Notes: a model not told the origin generated them from the letters alone. 64,000 nucleotides of DNA from Paenibacillus sp. HWE-109 (GCF_022163125.1 NZ_CP091881.1:2976001-3040000); one strand, 5' to 3'; shown: positions 7,668-15,445, counted from the first letter of the stretch. A program made the numbers and translations.

Positions 7668-7676
7668 CCAACACTT

Positions 7677-8411
7677 TTATTTATTAGTTGCCTCTAGGTT
7701 GGTCATTCGGTTCAGCTCATCGAAATGTGCTGTAACCGTCAGCTTAGCAGAAACACCCGTTAAACTGTCATTCGATTCAGAAACATTAAACCCCTTGTCT
7801 TTCAAATAAAAGAATAATGCTTTTCTGTGATTGAGTTCAAATCCCGTAATCAGTTGAGGAAATACAGTTAATACCGATTCGGGTTTTTCCAATAAACCTT
7901 CTTCTGCTACATCAATAGTAAAAAATGCTGTACCTACACCATAGTTGCCAGCATAATAAAAACGATTTTTAAACATTCCAGAAGCTATACATGCAATTAT
8001 ATGTCCTTCATTATCGGTCGCAGAGATTGTATTTTCTCTCAGTTCAGGAATGTTGTTCTTTATGCCATAAGCTTTCAATTGCATTGCTTGTGTCAAACTA
8101 TCAGAGGAAATCTGTGCTTGAGCGTTTCCCCAAGCCCATAACCAAGTGTTTGATTGGTGCGAAACACTACCCAACATTTGAATAGGGAAAGTTAAATCAT
8201 TACCAAAGGTCGCTGTTCCTGCACTCATATCAACATTCCAATCAAGGTTACTGACTAAATCGTTAATTGCTAATTGTTTCTCGAGAGCAATACCACTATA
8301 TCACTCTAATAATTCTTGCAACGATGAAAAATTCTCAATATCTTGTAAATCTACGTTTCTTACTTCCTGCTCCAAAATTTTTTGTTTTTTTAGAAAATCG
8401 AATAATCCCAC
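7677..8411 (-). pseudogene. DUF6882-type cassette gene with one in-frame TGA
   Basis: From a GTG at 8411 (AGGTGG upstream) the frame reads MGLFDFLKKQKILEQEVRNV ... LQELLE, then TGA at 8301-8303, then YSGIALEKQLAINDLVSNLD ... and on to 7677 with no shift. The part after the stop (FPIQMLGSVSHQSNTWLWAWG ... GMFKNRFYYAGNYG) resembles DUF6882 proteins. A CGA-to-TGA change restores a 244-residue protein. An internal ATG at 8228 could give a 183-residue product, but no good ribosome site precedes it. Confidence 0.75.
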
Positions 8412-8483
8412 TCTGCCACCTACTTAATAAATTTAAATAGCACTTCTCATCCATAAATTACATGTTTCAATTCTGCATGTTCT

Positions 8484-8511
8484 TGCAAGAATCCTGCCCT
8501 TTAGTTGAACG
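8484..8511 (-). repeat. attC-like left site 3' of the recombinase
   Basis: AGAATCCTGCCCTTTAGTTG matches the left core. No right half is seen between it and the recombinase stop at 8546, so the recombinase takes the place of the R'' half of this element. Confidence 0.65.
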
Positions 8512-8545
8512 GTGGCTTCAATAAGACACCCCCGCCGCTACAAAT

Positions 8546-9388
8546 CTAAAAGTAACGACGGTAGAGTTCTCGCCGGCGTTCCCCGCGCAGTTGGGCATAA
8601 ATCTGAGTGGTTGATGCTTTTTCATGTCCCAACATGCCTTGAATAAAATCTAATGGCGCTCCGTTATCTAGGAGCTGGCACGCGTAGGTATGACGAAAGC
8701 GATGAGGATATACATTTGCTTTGAGCTCTCCCCGATCAGCAAGCCGTTTTAATGCCCACCTGATCGTCGGAATAGCCATCCTTCTTGTTGGATGTGTATC
8801 GGTTACAAATAGGGCATTGCAGGAGTCCTCGCGGCTCGCGAGATACTTCTTCAACCAAACTTTACACTCGGTTGTAAAGTAAACTTCTCTTTGTTTTGAG
8901 CCCTTCCCATTTACGATTGCGGAGCAGTTCTCCCAATTCAGGTCTTCGATGTTTAACTTCTCCACCTCTCCAACCCGGCAGCCGGTACTGTAGAGAAACT
9001 CTAGAAGAGCCCTCTCTCTCAGAGACTGGCAAGAGATTTTCAAGTGAATGACATCCTCCTCGATCAAAAACTTAGGAATATGCTTTTCCATTTTGGGTTC
9101 GCGTAACTTCAAAGAAGGATTTGATGTTAAGTATGTTTCTTCATAAGCAAAGCGGAATAGGGAACGAACAAAACGTATACGATGTCCCAAGCTGCTGGGT
9201 TTCAACCGATCGGACTGCTTTGCCAAGCATTCCTTCAACAAGTTCAAAGTAATCTCTGAAATATCCAGGTCTCCTAGTTCTCTTACCAGCATCTTGAGCT
9301 GTAGGGCGTAGGCTTTCAATGTACTTGGACTAAACCCCTGGATACGTTTATCAGCTTCATACAGTCGCCATAACTCACTTAAAATCAT
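8546..9388 (-). CDS. Tyrosine recombinase of the cassette array, 280 aa
   Basis: An N-terminal SAM-like core-binding domain (residues 1-95) is followed by the catalytic domain with the full residue set: Arg138 (GCRVGE), Lys162/165 (GKGSKQR), His229 and Arg232 (PHRFRH), His255 (LGHE) and the nucleophile Tyr264 (TTQIYAQL). The length and domain layout are XerC/XerD-like. The ~20-residue insertion between the beta-hairpin and the HxxR box that marks integron IntI proteins is absent. The GGGAGG ribosome site is buried in a hairpin (9393-9444). The gene lies among attC-like sites on the same strand as the cassettes, so it is the best candidate for the enzyme that shuffles them. Confidence 0.9.
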   Translation of the reverse strand: MILSELWRLYEADKRIQGFSPSTLKAYALQLKMLVRELGDLDISEITLNLLKECLAKQSDRLKPSSLGHRIRFVRSLFRFAYEETYLTSNPSLKLREPKMEKHIPKFLIEEDVIHLKISCQSLRERALLEFLYSTGCRVGEVEKLNIEDLNWENCSAIVNGKGSKQREVYFTTECKVWLKKYLASREDSCNALFVTDTHPTRRMAIPTIRWALKRLADRGELKANVYPHRFRHTYACQLLDNGAPLDFIQGMLGHEKASTTQIYAQLRGERRRELYRRYF

Positions 9389-9392
9389 AAAT

Positions 9393-9444
9393 AAAACCTC
9401 CCATAAGAGCTATTAAATCTAGTTTGCTTCTTATGGAAAGTTTT
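9393..9444 (-). promoter_or_regulatory. Hairpin covering the ribosome site of the recombinase
   Basis: AAAACCTCCCATAAG (9393-9407) is an imperfect inverted repeat of CTTATGGAAAGTTTT (9430-9444). On the RNA the 3' arm contains GGGAGG immediately before the ATG at 9388. The loop shares ATCTAG..TTTGC with the loop of the relic leader at 77-127. Confidence 0.6.
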
Positions 9445-9449
9445 AGACT

Positions 9450-9480
9450 GACTTTATTAACTGCGTTAGTTTAATGAATT
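9450..9480 (-). repeat. att-like simple site beside the recombinase
   Basis: TTATTAACTGCGTTAGTTTA, followed by ATG, resembles the right core with a shortened spacer. It lies between the recombinase leader and the stop of the 9499 gene. It may be the R'' half of that gene's element or an attI-like site; the sequence alone does not decide. Confidence 0.5.
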
Positions 9481-9498
9481 AATGCGATGGGTTAAGTG

Positions 9499-9804
9499 TT
9501 AAGAAAATATCAGATCCCAAAGCTGCGATAAAACGCTCGGCAAATATTCCTGGGGATATACGACAACCGCCAATAATATGCTTAATAATATCGCTGCAAT
9601 CCAAAATAAACATTTGAATGCCCTAGATTTTAGATTACGTGTGAAATTTAGAAGCAAAATAAAAAAAGTTATATTAAGGAATAATGTTACAGGAATACTC
9701 ACAATTCTTCCAAGACCTGTATAAGGGAAGAACTCGACTAATAAAAACATGGTTGCAATACTCGGAATCATGGCTAAAAAGAAAATAGTTACTGACTTTT
9801 TCAT
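9499..9804 (-). CDS. Small membrane cassette protein, 101 aa
   Basis: The ATG at 9804, eight bases after AGGAG, is chosen over the in-frame ATG at 9843. Three hydrophobic segments lie at residues 3-22, 32-52 and 60-80. A decayed paralogue lies at 2436-2790 and shares TGLGRIV and YPQEY, so the same cassette type occurs twice in the array. Function is unknown. Confidence 0.7.
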   Translation of the reverse strand: MKKSVTIFFLAMIPSIATMFLLVEFFPYTGLGRIVSIPVTLFLNITFFILLLNFTRNLKSRAFKCLFWIAAILLSILLAVVVYPQEYLPSVLSQLWDLIFS

Positions 9805-9867
9805 GTGGTGTTCTCCTAAGGTTCCAATAGCTTGAGAAAACATTTGATTATGATGTATTCGCGAAAT

Positions 9868-9971
9868 CGATTTAACTATTCTCCCGTTACTTCAACTGAC
9901 AAAGGCAGCCGATCGTGTACCGGCTGCCTTCATGTCGTGATGAAACTATAGTTCTCCCGGTAGTTGAAAGA
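9868..9971 (-). repeat. attC-like element 11
   Basis: Left TAACTATTCTCCCGTTACTT; hairpin AAGGCAGCCG...CGGCTGCCTT (9902-9930); right AACTATAGTTCTCCCGGTAG. On the minus strand the outer end reads GTTAAAT, a full match to the integron core GTTRRRY. Confidence 0.8.
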
Positions 9972-9987
9972 CTCGTGCGTTCTTGAT

Positions 9988-10278
9988 TCATGATGTTCTC
10001 TTGAAAAAACGGTAATACACATAAACGCTAATGAAATAAAATGGAAATAAAATTAGCCCAGCAAGAGCGTAATGAAAAGGGAAATACTGCTCCCCTTAGC
10101 TATGTCCCTTACGTGTATCTTTTCTCTTGTAAAACCTGTCTATGAGAAGGATTAAGATATGTACCATGGTTATAAGCACTGCCATCTGTATAGCCTTAAT
10201 AAAACTAACCCCTACAAAATAATAAACCAGAAGCAAAATGGCACAAAAATAAAAAGCAATCCCTAGAATTGATTTCAT
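9988..10278 (-). pseudogene. Small membrane cassette gene with in-frame TAA
   Basis: From the ATG at 10278 the frame gives MKSILGIAFYFCAILLLVYY ... RKDTRKGHS, then TAA at 10096-10098. It continues in frame as GEQYFPFHYALAGLILFPFY ... YYRFFKRTS to a TGA at 9988. The tail holds a third hydrophobic helix. A CAA-to-TAA change is the simplest explanation. The 60-residue form with two helices might still be made. Confidence 0.6.
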
Positions 10279-10330
10279 TATATTTAGCCCTCCCTTAGCT
10301 TACTAATTTTACCACACCCCTCATCCTCCA

Positions 10331-10432
10331 GTATTGAGCCAAATCCCGTTAACGCAATGAGGCTGCCAATCATTTTCACGGCAGCCATGTGGTGTTTGTT
10401 TATTCAACTCTCGTTCTCCCTTTAGCGTAATA
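10331..10432 (-). repeat. attC-like element 12
   Basis: Left GAGCCAAATCCCGTTAACGC; hairpin GGCTGCC...GGCAGCC (10361-10386); right AACTCTCGTTCTCCCTTTAG. It is complete. Confidence 0.75.
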
Positions 10433-10452
10433 ACTCAAAGCTATAGCACCAG

Positions 10453-10788
10453 TTAATCCAATAATGACTGATCAAACCATACATCTTCATAATCGTCGGC
10501 AATAAGAAATCTCCAACCTGGTCCCAATCCAAGATATTTTTTCAATTTTGGATCCCACTCATCTATATGCCTTACATGTATGGGGACAAAGTAATCAGGA
10601 TCTTCTGGAAATACCTCGCCAGCCCAGATATACCAACCACATGTTCCATTTTCAGGCTTATGCCTTAGTCCATTAATCGGGAATAAATTATCTCTCATAT
10701 TAAGAGCAATTCCCAGCTTTTCATTAAGATCACTTTCAAGAAAAGCAGCACCATATTTAACACAAATTACTTGTTGGGATTCAATCAT
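10453..10788 (-). CDS. Imm33-like immunity protein, 111 aa
   Basis: The ATG at 10788 follows GAGGTG. The C-terminal part (GPGWRFLIADDYEDVWFD) resembles the end of Imm33/DUF2185-type immunity proteins. The middle (NGTCGWYIWAGE) is rich in Gly and Trp. The family is assigned from this motif only. No partner toxin is adjacent. Confidence 0.6.
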   Translation of the reverse strand: MIESQQVICVKYGAAFLESDLNEKLGIALNMRDNLFPINGLRHKPENGTCGWYIWAGEVFPEDPDYFVPIHVRHIDEWDPKLKKYLGLGPGWRFLIADDYEDVWFDQSLLD

Positions 10789-10805
10789 TACTTACTGCAC
10801 CTCAT

Positions 10806-10836
10806 TTTCACTATCGTTCGCCGTTAGAGCTTAATC
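10806..10836 (-). repeat. attC-like right site, no left partner
   Basis: CACTATCGTTCGCCGTTAGA is at 10810-10829. Only 17 bp separate it from the start of the 10453-10788 gene, so there is no room for a hairpin or left site. Confidence 0.7.
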
Positions 10837-10843
10837 AAAAGCC

Positions 10844-11248
10844 TTATAACTGATTATATTTGTTTCTTATTTCTTCCTGAGAAAAACCACCCCAAGTCAT
10901 CTCATATAAACAATGAGCAATGATATCTACCTGGTCTAATCCACCATCATCTACCCAATATCCTAGCCATTTCTCCCATGAATCGAAAGAAATGTTATAT
11001 TTAATGCTATCATTTCTTTTTCGCCCGCTAACTGCCCAGTAATTATCTTCCGATACATCAGTCACTTCATAAATTTGAATAACAAGTTCCTCTGTGTTTT
11101 CCTCACTGCTTATAGTCAAAAGCTGATTAAACACGTAGTTATATTTTGATAATACTGTGGCTTCTTTCATATCAGGATAAAGCTCAGGCAATCTACCTTC
11201 TACGGATTCCCATTTAACCATATTCAAGAATTCTATTAAAGCTTTCAT
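10844..11248 (-). CDS. DUF6557-type protein, 134 aa
   Basis: The ATG at 11248 follows GTGGGAG. The pattern VKWESVEGRLPELYPDMK ... YNYVFNQLLTI ... YWAVSGRKR ... SWEKWLGYWV ... DIIAHCLYEMTWGGFSQEEI matches DUF6557 as I remember it, including the EWLG and AHCLxEMT motifs. These are cytoplasmic proteins of unknown function found in many Firmicutes and Bacteroidetes. It is a single-gene cassette. Confidence 0.75.
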   Translation of the reverse strand: MKALIEFLNMVKWESVEGRLPELYPDMKEATVLSKYNYVFNQLLTISSEENTEELVIQIYEVTDVSEDNYWAVSGRKRNDSIKYNISFDSWEKWLGYWVDDGGLDQVDIIAHCLYEMTWGGFSQEEIRNKYNQL

Positions 11249-11309
11249 TATTCTCCCACCTTACCCGTGACAAGATAACTCCGCTACTTCCCCTTGTAAT
11301 TCATCAATA

Positions 11310-11400
11310 AATTAAAACTATCCTTTCTATATACCTAACGAAGGGACTACCATACAGCAGCCCTTCTGTTGTTGAACTATCGTTACCCACACATTAATAA
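11310..11400 (-). repeat. attC-like element 13
   Basis: The left site is degenerate (AAACTATCCTTTCTATATAC). The stem is AAGGG...CAGCCCTT, and the right site is AACTATCGTTACCCACACAT. Confidence 0.65.
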
Positions 11401-11404
11401 ATTT

Positions 11405-11749
11405 CTAATGCTGTAAAAATAAAATAGTGTCTTCATGTGTAAATGCGGTAAGCCAACTATACGATAAGTCGAATAGATACGCATCTATCTCTAACCACGG
11501 CTCTATATTTTCAAAAAATATCTTAACATCATCTGTATTTGCCTTAAACATTTCCTTTTGTCTTTCCAAATAAAAAATTAGTTCTCCCTGTTCATTCCAG
11601 TTTATCGCGTTCTCAAAGGTTACTACTTGCGGCTTATTTCTTAATGAGTTCCATATTAAATGACCTCGCTGAATTTTTTCTACTACAGCAAATTCCCTAA
11701 TGAGCCTTTTTAATATGATACTGGCATCGGAATGGTTCATTTTTTCCAT
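11405..11749 (-). CDS. Cassette protein of unknown function, 114 aa
   Basis: The ATG at 11749 has GGGGGC upstream. The product is soluble, with a helical N-terminus (DASIILKRLIREFAVVEKIQ), a central ELIFYLERQKEMF and a C-terminus ending in WLTAFTHEDTILFLQH. The aromatic end is common among small immunity proteins. No family is recognised. It is bounded by complete attC-like elements. Confidence 0.6.
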   Translation of the reverse strand: MEKMNHSDASIILKRLIREFAVVEKIQRGHLIWNSLRNKPQVVTFENAINWNEQGELIFYLERQKEMFKANTDDVKIFFENIEPWLEIDAYLFDLSYSWLTAFTHEDTILFLQH

Positions 11750-11789
11750 ACGTTTGCCCCCGTTAATTAAAAATATAATAAACTTTTGT

Positions 11790-11902
11790 TGCCCACACTA
11801 CTTCCCGATAGTTGAGCAGGCTACCGGCGATGCTGAAAACTGTTCATAAGTTTGCTAATTTACCATTTAACTCAACTATCGTCTCCCGTTAGTTTAATTA
11901 AT
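11790..11902 (-). repeat. attC-like element 14
   Basis: Left ACTACTTCCCGATAGTTGAG; right AACTATCGTCTCCCGTTAGT. The spacer of about 50 bp is longer than usual and has no clear GGCAGCC stem. Confidence 0.65.
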
Positions 11903-11927
11903 GCTTCGTTTTCAAACCCAGAAGAGA

Positions 11928-12101
11928 TCACTTTTGGTTACTTTCAGGAAGAGCCCAAGCAATTAAAATAGTTACAATAAACCATGACGATGCCCCAACA
12001 ATACTAGCACCTATGTTTTTATTTAAAAAATAGCTAACTACTGCCCAACTAACCCCACCAGCTAATCCTAATTTTACTGCTTTACGCATTCTGTACTGCA
12101 T
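11928..12101 (-). CDS. Two-helix membrane peptide, 57 aa
   Basis: The ATG at 12101 with AGGTGG six bases upstream is preferred to the ATG at 12152. The product has a basic start (MQYRMRKAVKLG) and two hydrophobic helices (residues 10-28 and 31-52). The family is not recognised. Confidence 0.6.
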   Translation of the reverse strand: MQYRMRKAVKLGLAGGVSWAVVSYFLNKNIGASIVGASSWFIVTILIAWALPESNQK

Positions 12102-12194
12102 TACATTCCACCTTTCAGTGTTAATACCCGAACATGGTCTCGTATCTTTCATGCTTTATATTCATTCGCATGGTTTTTTCCATTTCCTGCCGTA

Positions 12195-12293
12195 TTTCCA
12201 CGGTAATCTGCTCGTTAGCACTACAGGCCAACGAGTTTATCACCGGCCTGTTTGATCTTTGTTATGAAGCTATCGTGTCCCGTTAGTGTAGCG
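12195..12293 (-). repeat. attC-like element 15
   Basis: Left GGTAATCTGCTCGTTAGCAC; stem ACAGGCC...GGCCTGT (12222-12251); right AGCTATCGTGTCCCGTTAGT. The hairpin sequence differs from most copies. Confidence 0.75.
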
Positions 12294-12302
12294 AACCAAA
12301 GT

Positions 12303-12854
12303 TCAACTTTTTCTTGAAGCTCGATCAGCGTTAAAGCGATATAACTCAGTATTCATTACATAATCTCTTGCAGATACCATATTGTCGCTTTCAAACTCAA
12401 AAGATACTTTACCACCATCACTGAAAAGATGAAGATTACAAAATCCATATGGCCATGAAATAACGCACTCCCACAAATATTCATCAACATTATCTGTTCT
12501 AATACATTGCCAGTCCCTTCTAAATACTAGGTCTGAACCATCACAATTTTTGGCTACTTTCGTTAAATTGGACTCTTTTACATTATCATAAGCATAAACC
12601 TCTATATTGCCTCCAATTAGCTTGTCGATTTTTACGATACCCAATCCAGATACATACATATCTTCTGTCTCTGGTAGAGAACTATCAAACTTTTCGGAAT
12701 GCTTCCATCTTGGTTCTAGTAGTAATGTAGCTCCCCAAACTTTGAACTCTAAACTAGAAGGAAGGTCATGCTGGCAATAAAAATCTATAATCTTAGCTTC
12801 TGTAAAATCAATTCTGTCAAAATTACCTTTAGTTAAATCAACAACATGGTTCAT
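12303..12854 (-). CDS. Cassette protein of unknown function, 183 aa
   Basis: The ATG at 12854 follows GGAGGTG. A beta-rich sequence (FKVWGATLLLEPRWKHSEKF ... MYVSGLGIVKIDKLIGGNIEVYAY ... WECVISWPYGFCNLHLFSDG) suggests a single compact domain, similar in style to immunity proteins. No family is recognised. The 3' end lies 10 bp from the right core of element 15. Confidence 0.65.
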   Translation of the reverse strand: MNHVVDLTKGNFDRIDFTEAKIIDFYCQHDLPSSLEFKVWGATLLLEPRWKHSEKFDSSLPETEDMYVSGLGIVKIDKLIGGNIEVYAYDNVKESNLTKVAKNCDGSDLVFRRDWQCIRTDNVDEYLWECVISWPYGFCNLHLFSDGGKVSFEFESDNMVSARDYVMNTELYRFNADRASRKS

Positions 12855-12887
12855 TCGTTCACCTCCAAGTTGTAATCTGATCTCTGT

Positions 12888-12921
12888 TTCTGAACTATCG
12901 TTTTCCGTTAGCTTTGTAATG
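12888..12921 (-). repeat. attC-like right site, no left partner
   Basis: GAACTATCGTTTTCCGTTAG, then CTTTGTAATG. It lies directly between two genes with no hairpin. Confidence 0.7.
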
Positions 12922-12923
12922 AT

Positions 12924-13157
12924 TCATTTATATAGCCAATTAATGCTCTTTATAATGTTAATTGGCAGACTCCCCGAGTCGTCGTTTTCTTCTTGAATAT
13001 ATAAGCAATCTTTTTCAGGGAAGGGTTCATTCCACCAGCCATGAATATAGGCGATTAAAGTTTGAGAGTTTTTTAATTCTATACAGACCAATGGGTCGAA
13101 ACCTCTCTCATCATCATATTTCCAGGAAAAAAACAATTCAATTTCTTCAGGTCCCAT
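12924..13157 (-). CDS. Cassette protein of unknown function, 77 aa
   Basis: The ATG at 13157 with GGAGG eight bases upstream is chosen over 13202. The product MGPEEIELFFSWKYDDERGF ... YIHGWWNEPFPEKDC ... NIIKSINWLYK is acidic and aromatic. It may be a small immunity-like domain. No family is recognised. Confidence 0.6.
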   Translation of the reverse strand: MGPEEIELFFSWKYDDERGFDPLVCIELKNSQTLIAYIHGWWNEPFPEKDCLYIQEENDDSGSLPINIIKSINWLYK

Positions 13158-13263
13158 CTTGCTAACCTCCGCATTAAGACTAAAAAATGTGCCTGCCGTC
13201 AATAGAAACCAACAGCTTTTTAATCTTAATTATTCGTCGAAACTTGCAGTCTTCCTGTTTAAT

Positions 13264-13352
13264 CAATTGAACAAATCTGCCCGTTAGCGGGAAGAAGGGC
13301 TGCCGCGTGGCAGCCCTTCAATGTTTAACTATCGTGTCCCGTTAGCGTAACA
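13264..13352 (-). repeat. attC-like element 16
   Basis: Left GAACAAATCTGCCCGTTAGC; hairpin AAGGGCTGCCGCGTGGCAGC (about 13294-13319, perfect 10-bp stem); right TAACTATCGTGTCCCGTTAG. This is one of the best-preserved copies. Confidence 0.85.
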
Positions 13353-13425
13353 AAATGGCCTAACATTTATGATACTGATCACCGTAATTGTATATAAGCA
13401 CAAAGTTCATTTTGACCTAAGCCAA

Positions 13426-13704
13426 TTAGTTAAGTGGTATTGATATTAGAAATGTAGTTAATCCTCCAATAAGAAACCCTAAACCCAAAAATTTTTTCCT
13501 AAGTTTAAACTGAAAAACGATCCAAAGCGTAATCCCTACAATGCCAAATAAAATTGAAGTAACAAATGCCTGTATTGCACCTTCATATCCAACGTTAAAG
13601 TCAAACTTAAAAAACATAGCTGCATATGGAAGGAAACTAACAAGGAAACCCAAGACAAAACTTAATATCGCTTTAATCTTATGACCACCAGATAAATATC
13701 CCAT
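13426..13704 (-). CDS. Three-helix membrane protein, 92 aa
   Basis: The ATG at 13704 follows GAGGGGAGAG. Hydrophobic helices lie at about residues 11-32, 45-65 and 70-90. A Gly-rich loop (LGLGFLIGG) is near the end. Function is unknown. It is followed upstream by two decayed cassettes bounded by a different, 20-bp type of repeat. Confidence 0.65.
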   Translation of the reverse strand: MGYLSGGHKIKAILSFVLGFLVSFLPYAAMFFKFDFNVGYEGAIQAFVTSILFGIVGITLWIVFQFKLRKKFLGLGFLIGGLTTFLISIPLN

Positions 13705-13726
13705 TTTCTCTCCCCTCTAACAATCC

Positions 13727-13746
13727 ATAAAATTGTGCTTTCATCT
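13727..13746 (-). repeat. Type-2 short boundary repeat
   Basis: ATAAAATTGTGCTTTCATCT belongs to the ATAAAATCnTnCTTTTATT family that separates genes at 25.2-29.0 kb. It overlaps the stop codon of the gene at 13741-14034. Confidence 0.65.
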
Positions 13747-14034
13747 TATATTTTCCAACAAATAAACTTTTCTAATTATTGCGATTAGTTTCTTAATCCT
13801 CGCTCTTGGAAAATGTTTTTGATCCGAACGATACCAAGGGTCTAATAACCTATCTATAACGTCTATTGCCCTTGAATTATTAAGTACATACTCTCTATCG
13901 CTATGTGATCTCCATTGCGACCAATAACTCCAGCGTCATTCGAGAAAATCTTCTTCAGTAAAATTCGTATCGTTTAAATCTATTTTTTTCAAGAGAATAT
14001 AGAGGTTTTCTGGTGTAAAGGGATTTTCTAACAT
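13741..14034 (-). pseudogene. Cassette gene with in-frame TGA, between two type-2 repeats
   Basis: The ATG at 14034 gives MLENPFTPENLYILLKKIDL ... EEDFLE, then TGA (13936-13938), then RWSYWSQWRSHSDREYVLNN ... KVYLLENIR to 13741, all in one frame (97 codons). CGA-to-TGA would explain it. The product is Trp-rich and helical and of unknown family. Confidence 0.65.
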
Positions 14035-14054
14035 ACTTTTTCACCCTATTTCAA

Positions 14055-14074
14055 ATAAAATCATTCATTTATCC
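14055..14074 (-). repeat. Type-2 short boundary repeat
   Basis: ATAAAATCATTCATTTATCC lies between two decayed cassettes. It overlaps the stop codon (14069-14071) of the HAD-like gene. Confidence 0.65.
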
Positions 14075-14527
14075 AGTTGGATTCATCATTAATCTTCTTA
14101 TCACTTCAATTTTAACGCTTTCAGTTATTCCAGTTCTAAAATCAGTTTCCACAAGGAATGGCTCTAAGTCGCCCATTTTTTCTTCATCGTCAATAATTAC
14201 GAAACTATCTACATCATTACAATCATCTAAGTAGGCATTAATTCCAGCCCCCCTAATTGTTTCATTATTGAAGGAGGGTGTAACACCTATTACGCAGTCT
14301 TCAATTCCATTAGCCCTAAATATTGACTGTAATTGGGATAATGTTCTTCCTTCTCTCCATGATGATGAAATGATGATTTTAGCCCCTGTGACATTGACTA
14401 TCTCAATTAGATTTTAGACACAAGTCTTTTCAAATGTATGACCAAAATATTTATCACTGGGTATTAAAGAGTTTGTTGTAACCAATACTCCATCAATGTC
14501 TAAAAAGATTAACTTCAAACCATCCAC
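14069..14527 (-). pseudogene. HAD-like phosphatase (Swiss-army-knife HAD type) with in-frame TAA
   Basis: From a GTG at 14527 the frame reads VDGLKLIFLDIDGVLVTTNS ... FEKTCV, then TAA (14414-14416), then NLIEIVNVTGAKIIISSSWR ... DSFVIIDDEEKMGDL ... MNPTG to 14069. LDIDGVL is HAD motif I, IIISSSWR motif II and VIIDDE motif IV, as in HAD domains of RNA-repair-associated proteins. The length of 152 codons fits. CAA-to-TAA explains the stop. The pseudogene status rests on this one codon. Confidence 0.75.
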
Positions 14528-14614
14528 CCCAATACATCATCATTCCAATTCCCTTTTATACTCTCCTTCTGCGACAGACTCAATCTGCAAAAGTACACAT
14601 AGTAATTCGTGGAT

Positions 14615-14716
14615 TAATTACACTATCCTCCCGTTACTTCAAAGGAAAACGGCACCCAAACGTGTGCCGGCTGCCGTCATGTGATGGTTGAAGTTTTGTT
14701 CCCCGTTAGTTCAAAG
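14615..14716 (-). repeat. attC-like element 17
   Basis: Left ACACTATCCTCCCGTTACTT; hairpin ACGGCA...TGCCGGCTGCCGT (14648-14678); right AGTTTTGTTCCCCGTTAGTT. Bases 14717-14880 show no gene. Confidence 0.75.
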
Positions 14717-14880
14717 ATTTACTAGCCATTCTTATGTAATAGATGCTCCGCTTTTTCTTGAACCATTTGCGGATTTATTTTTTTAGTCAGGGATTTCTAC
14801 AGCTATGTGACATACCCTACCTAGAAGGATAGCATATTGCGATTGGTTATTTTATGAATCCAGAGCTTGATTCTCTAAGT

Positions 14881-15336
14881 CTATACTTTAGAAATTGTGC
14901 TTTTAAGATCATTAATCAATTTACTGAAATCATTATTCAATTCCTCAACATCAATTTCTTCTTCATTTAAGAAAACTAACCTGTAATTATCAAGCTCATC
15001 TAATAGTAGCAAGACTTCATCTTTCAATTCTGTGAATCTCAACCAGAACGAGCTCTTTACTTGGCTAAGGGAATATATCATTTCCCCATCATAAAGTTCC
15101 CCAACAGTTGGATTTATTCTAATTCTTTTAATAGCTTCAGGAATAATATAAAAAGGATGATAATTCTGTCTTAAAAGCTTTGCTACATCCTCATCCAGTA
15201 AGTGTTTAACTTTCGTATTAAGTATTTTTCCAAACCATTTAGACATTGAAGAACTTTCATCTACAACATACTCATCAGTAAATCCTTCGATCTCTGCGAT
15301 CTTATTAATTGTTAGTTCACTATAATCATTTATCAT
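14881..15336 (-). CDS. CdiI-type contact-dependent inhibition immunity protein, 151 aa
   Basis: The ATG at 15336 follows GAGG. The pattern MSKWFGKILNTKVKHLLDED, then VAKLLRQNYHPFYIIPEAIK, NPTVGELYDGEMIYSLSQVK and SSFWLR matches the family annotated as contact-dependent growth inhibition immunity proteins (the LIPxAL, GDLL and SFW blocks). It would protect the cytoplasm from a CdiA-type toxin delivered by neighbours. No CdiA, WapA or LXG toxin is in the window. Confidence 0.8.
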   Translation of the reverse strand: MINDYSELTINKIAEIEGFTDEYVVDESSSMSKWFGKILNTKVKHLLDEDVAKLLRQNYHPFYIIPEAIKRIRINPTVGELYDGEMIYSLSQVKSSFWLRFTELKDEVLLLLDELDNYRLVFLNEEEIDVEELNNDFSKLINDLKSTISKV

Positions 15337-15345
15337 AAAGCCTCC

Positions 15346-15433
15346 TCAGATTACCCACCTTTAGGTAAGCAGCTGCCGCGGCAATCTGCTCCCTGGTTTA
15401 TTGTGCTATAGTTCCCCGAGGGAGTTTAGCGAC
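15346..15433 (-). repeat. attC-like element 18
   Basis: Left GATTACCCACCTTTAGGTAA; stem around CAGCTGCCGCGGCAATCTGC; right GCTATAGTTCCCCGAGGGAG. Confidence 0.65.
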
Positions 15434-15445
15434 GACATCTGTTAA

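Noticed and set aside
8546..9388. Recombinase as a prophage or ICE integrase
   Set aside because: No phage or conjugation genes are present in the window, and the gene is embedded among cassette sites on the cassette strand.
1..14527. Stop-codon reassignment or programmed readthrough to explain in-frame stops
   Set aside because: All three stop codons are involved and the same codons end other genes normally; point mutation is simpler.
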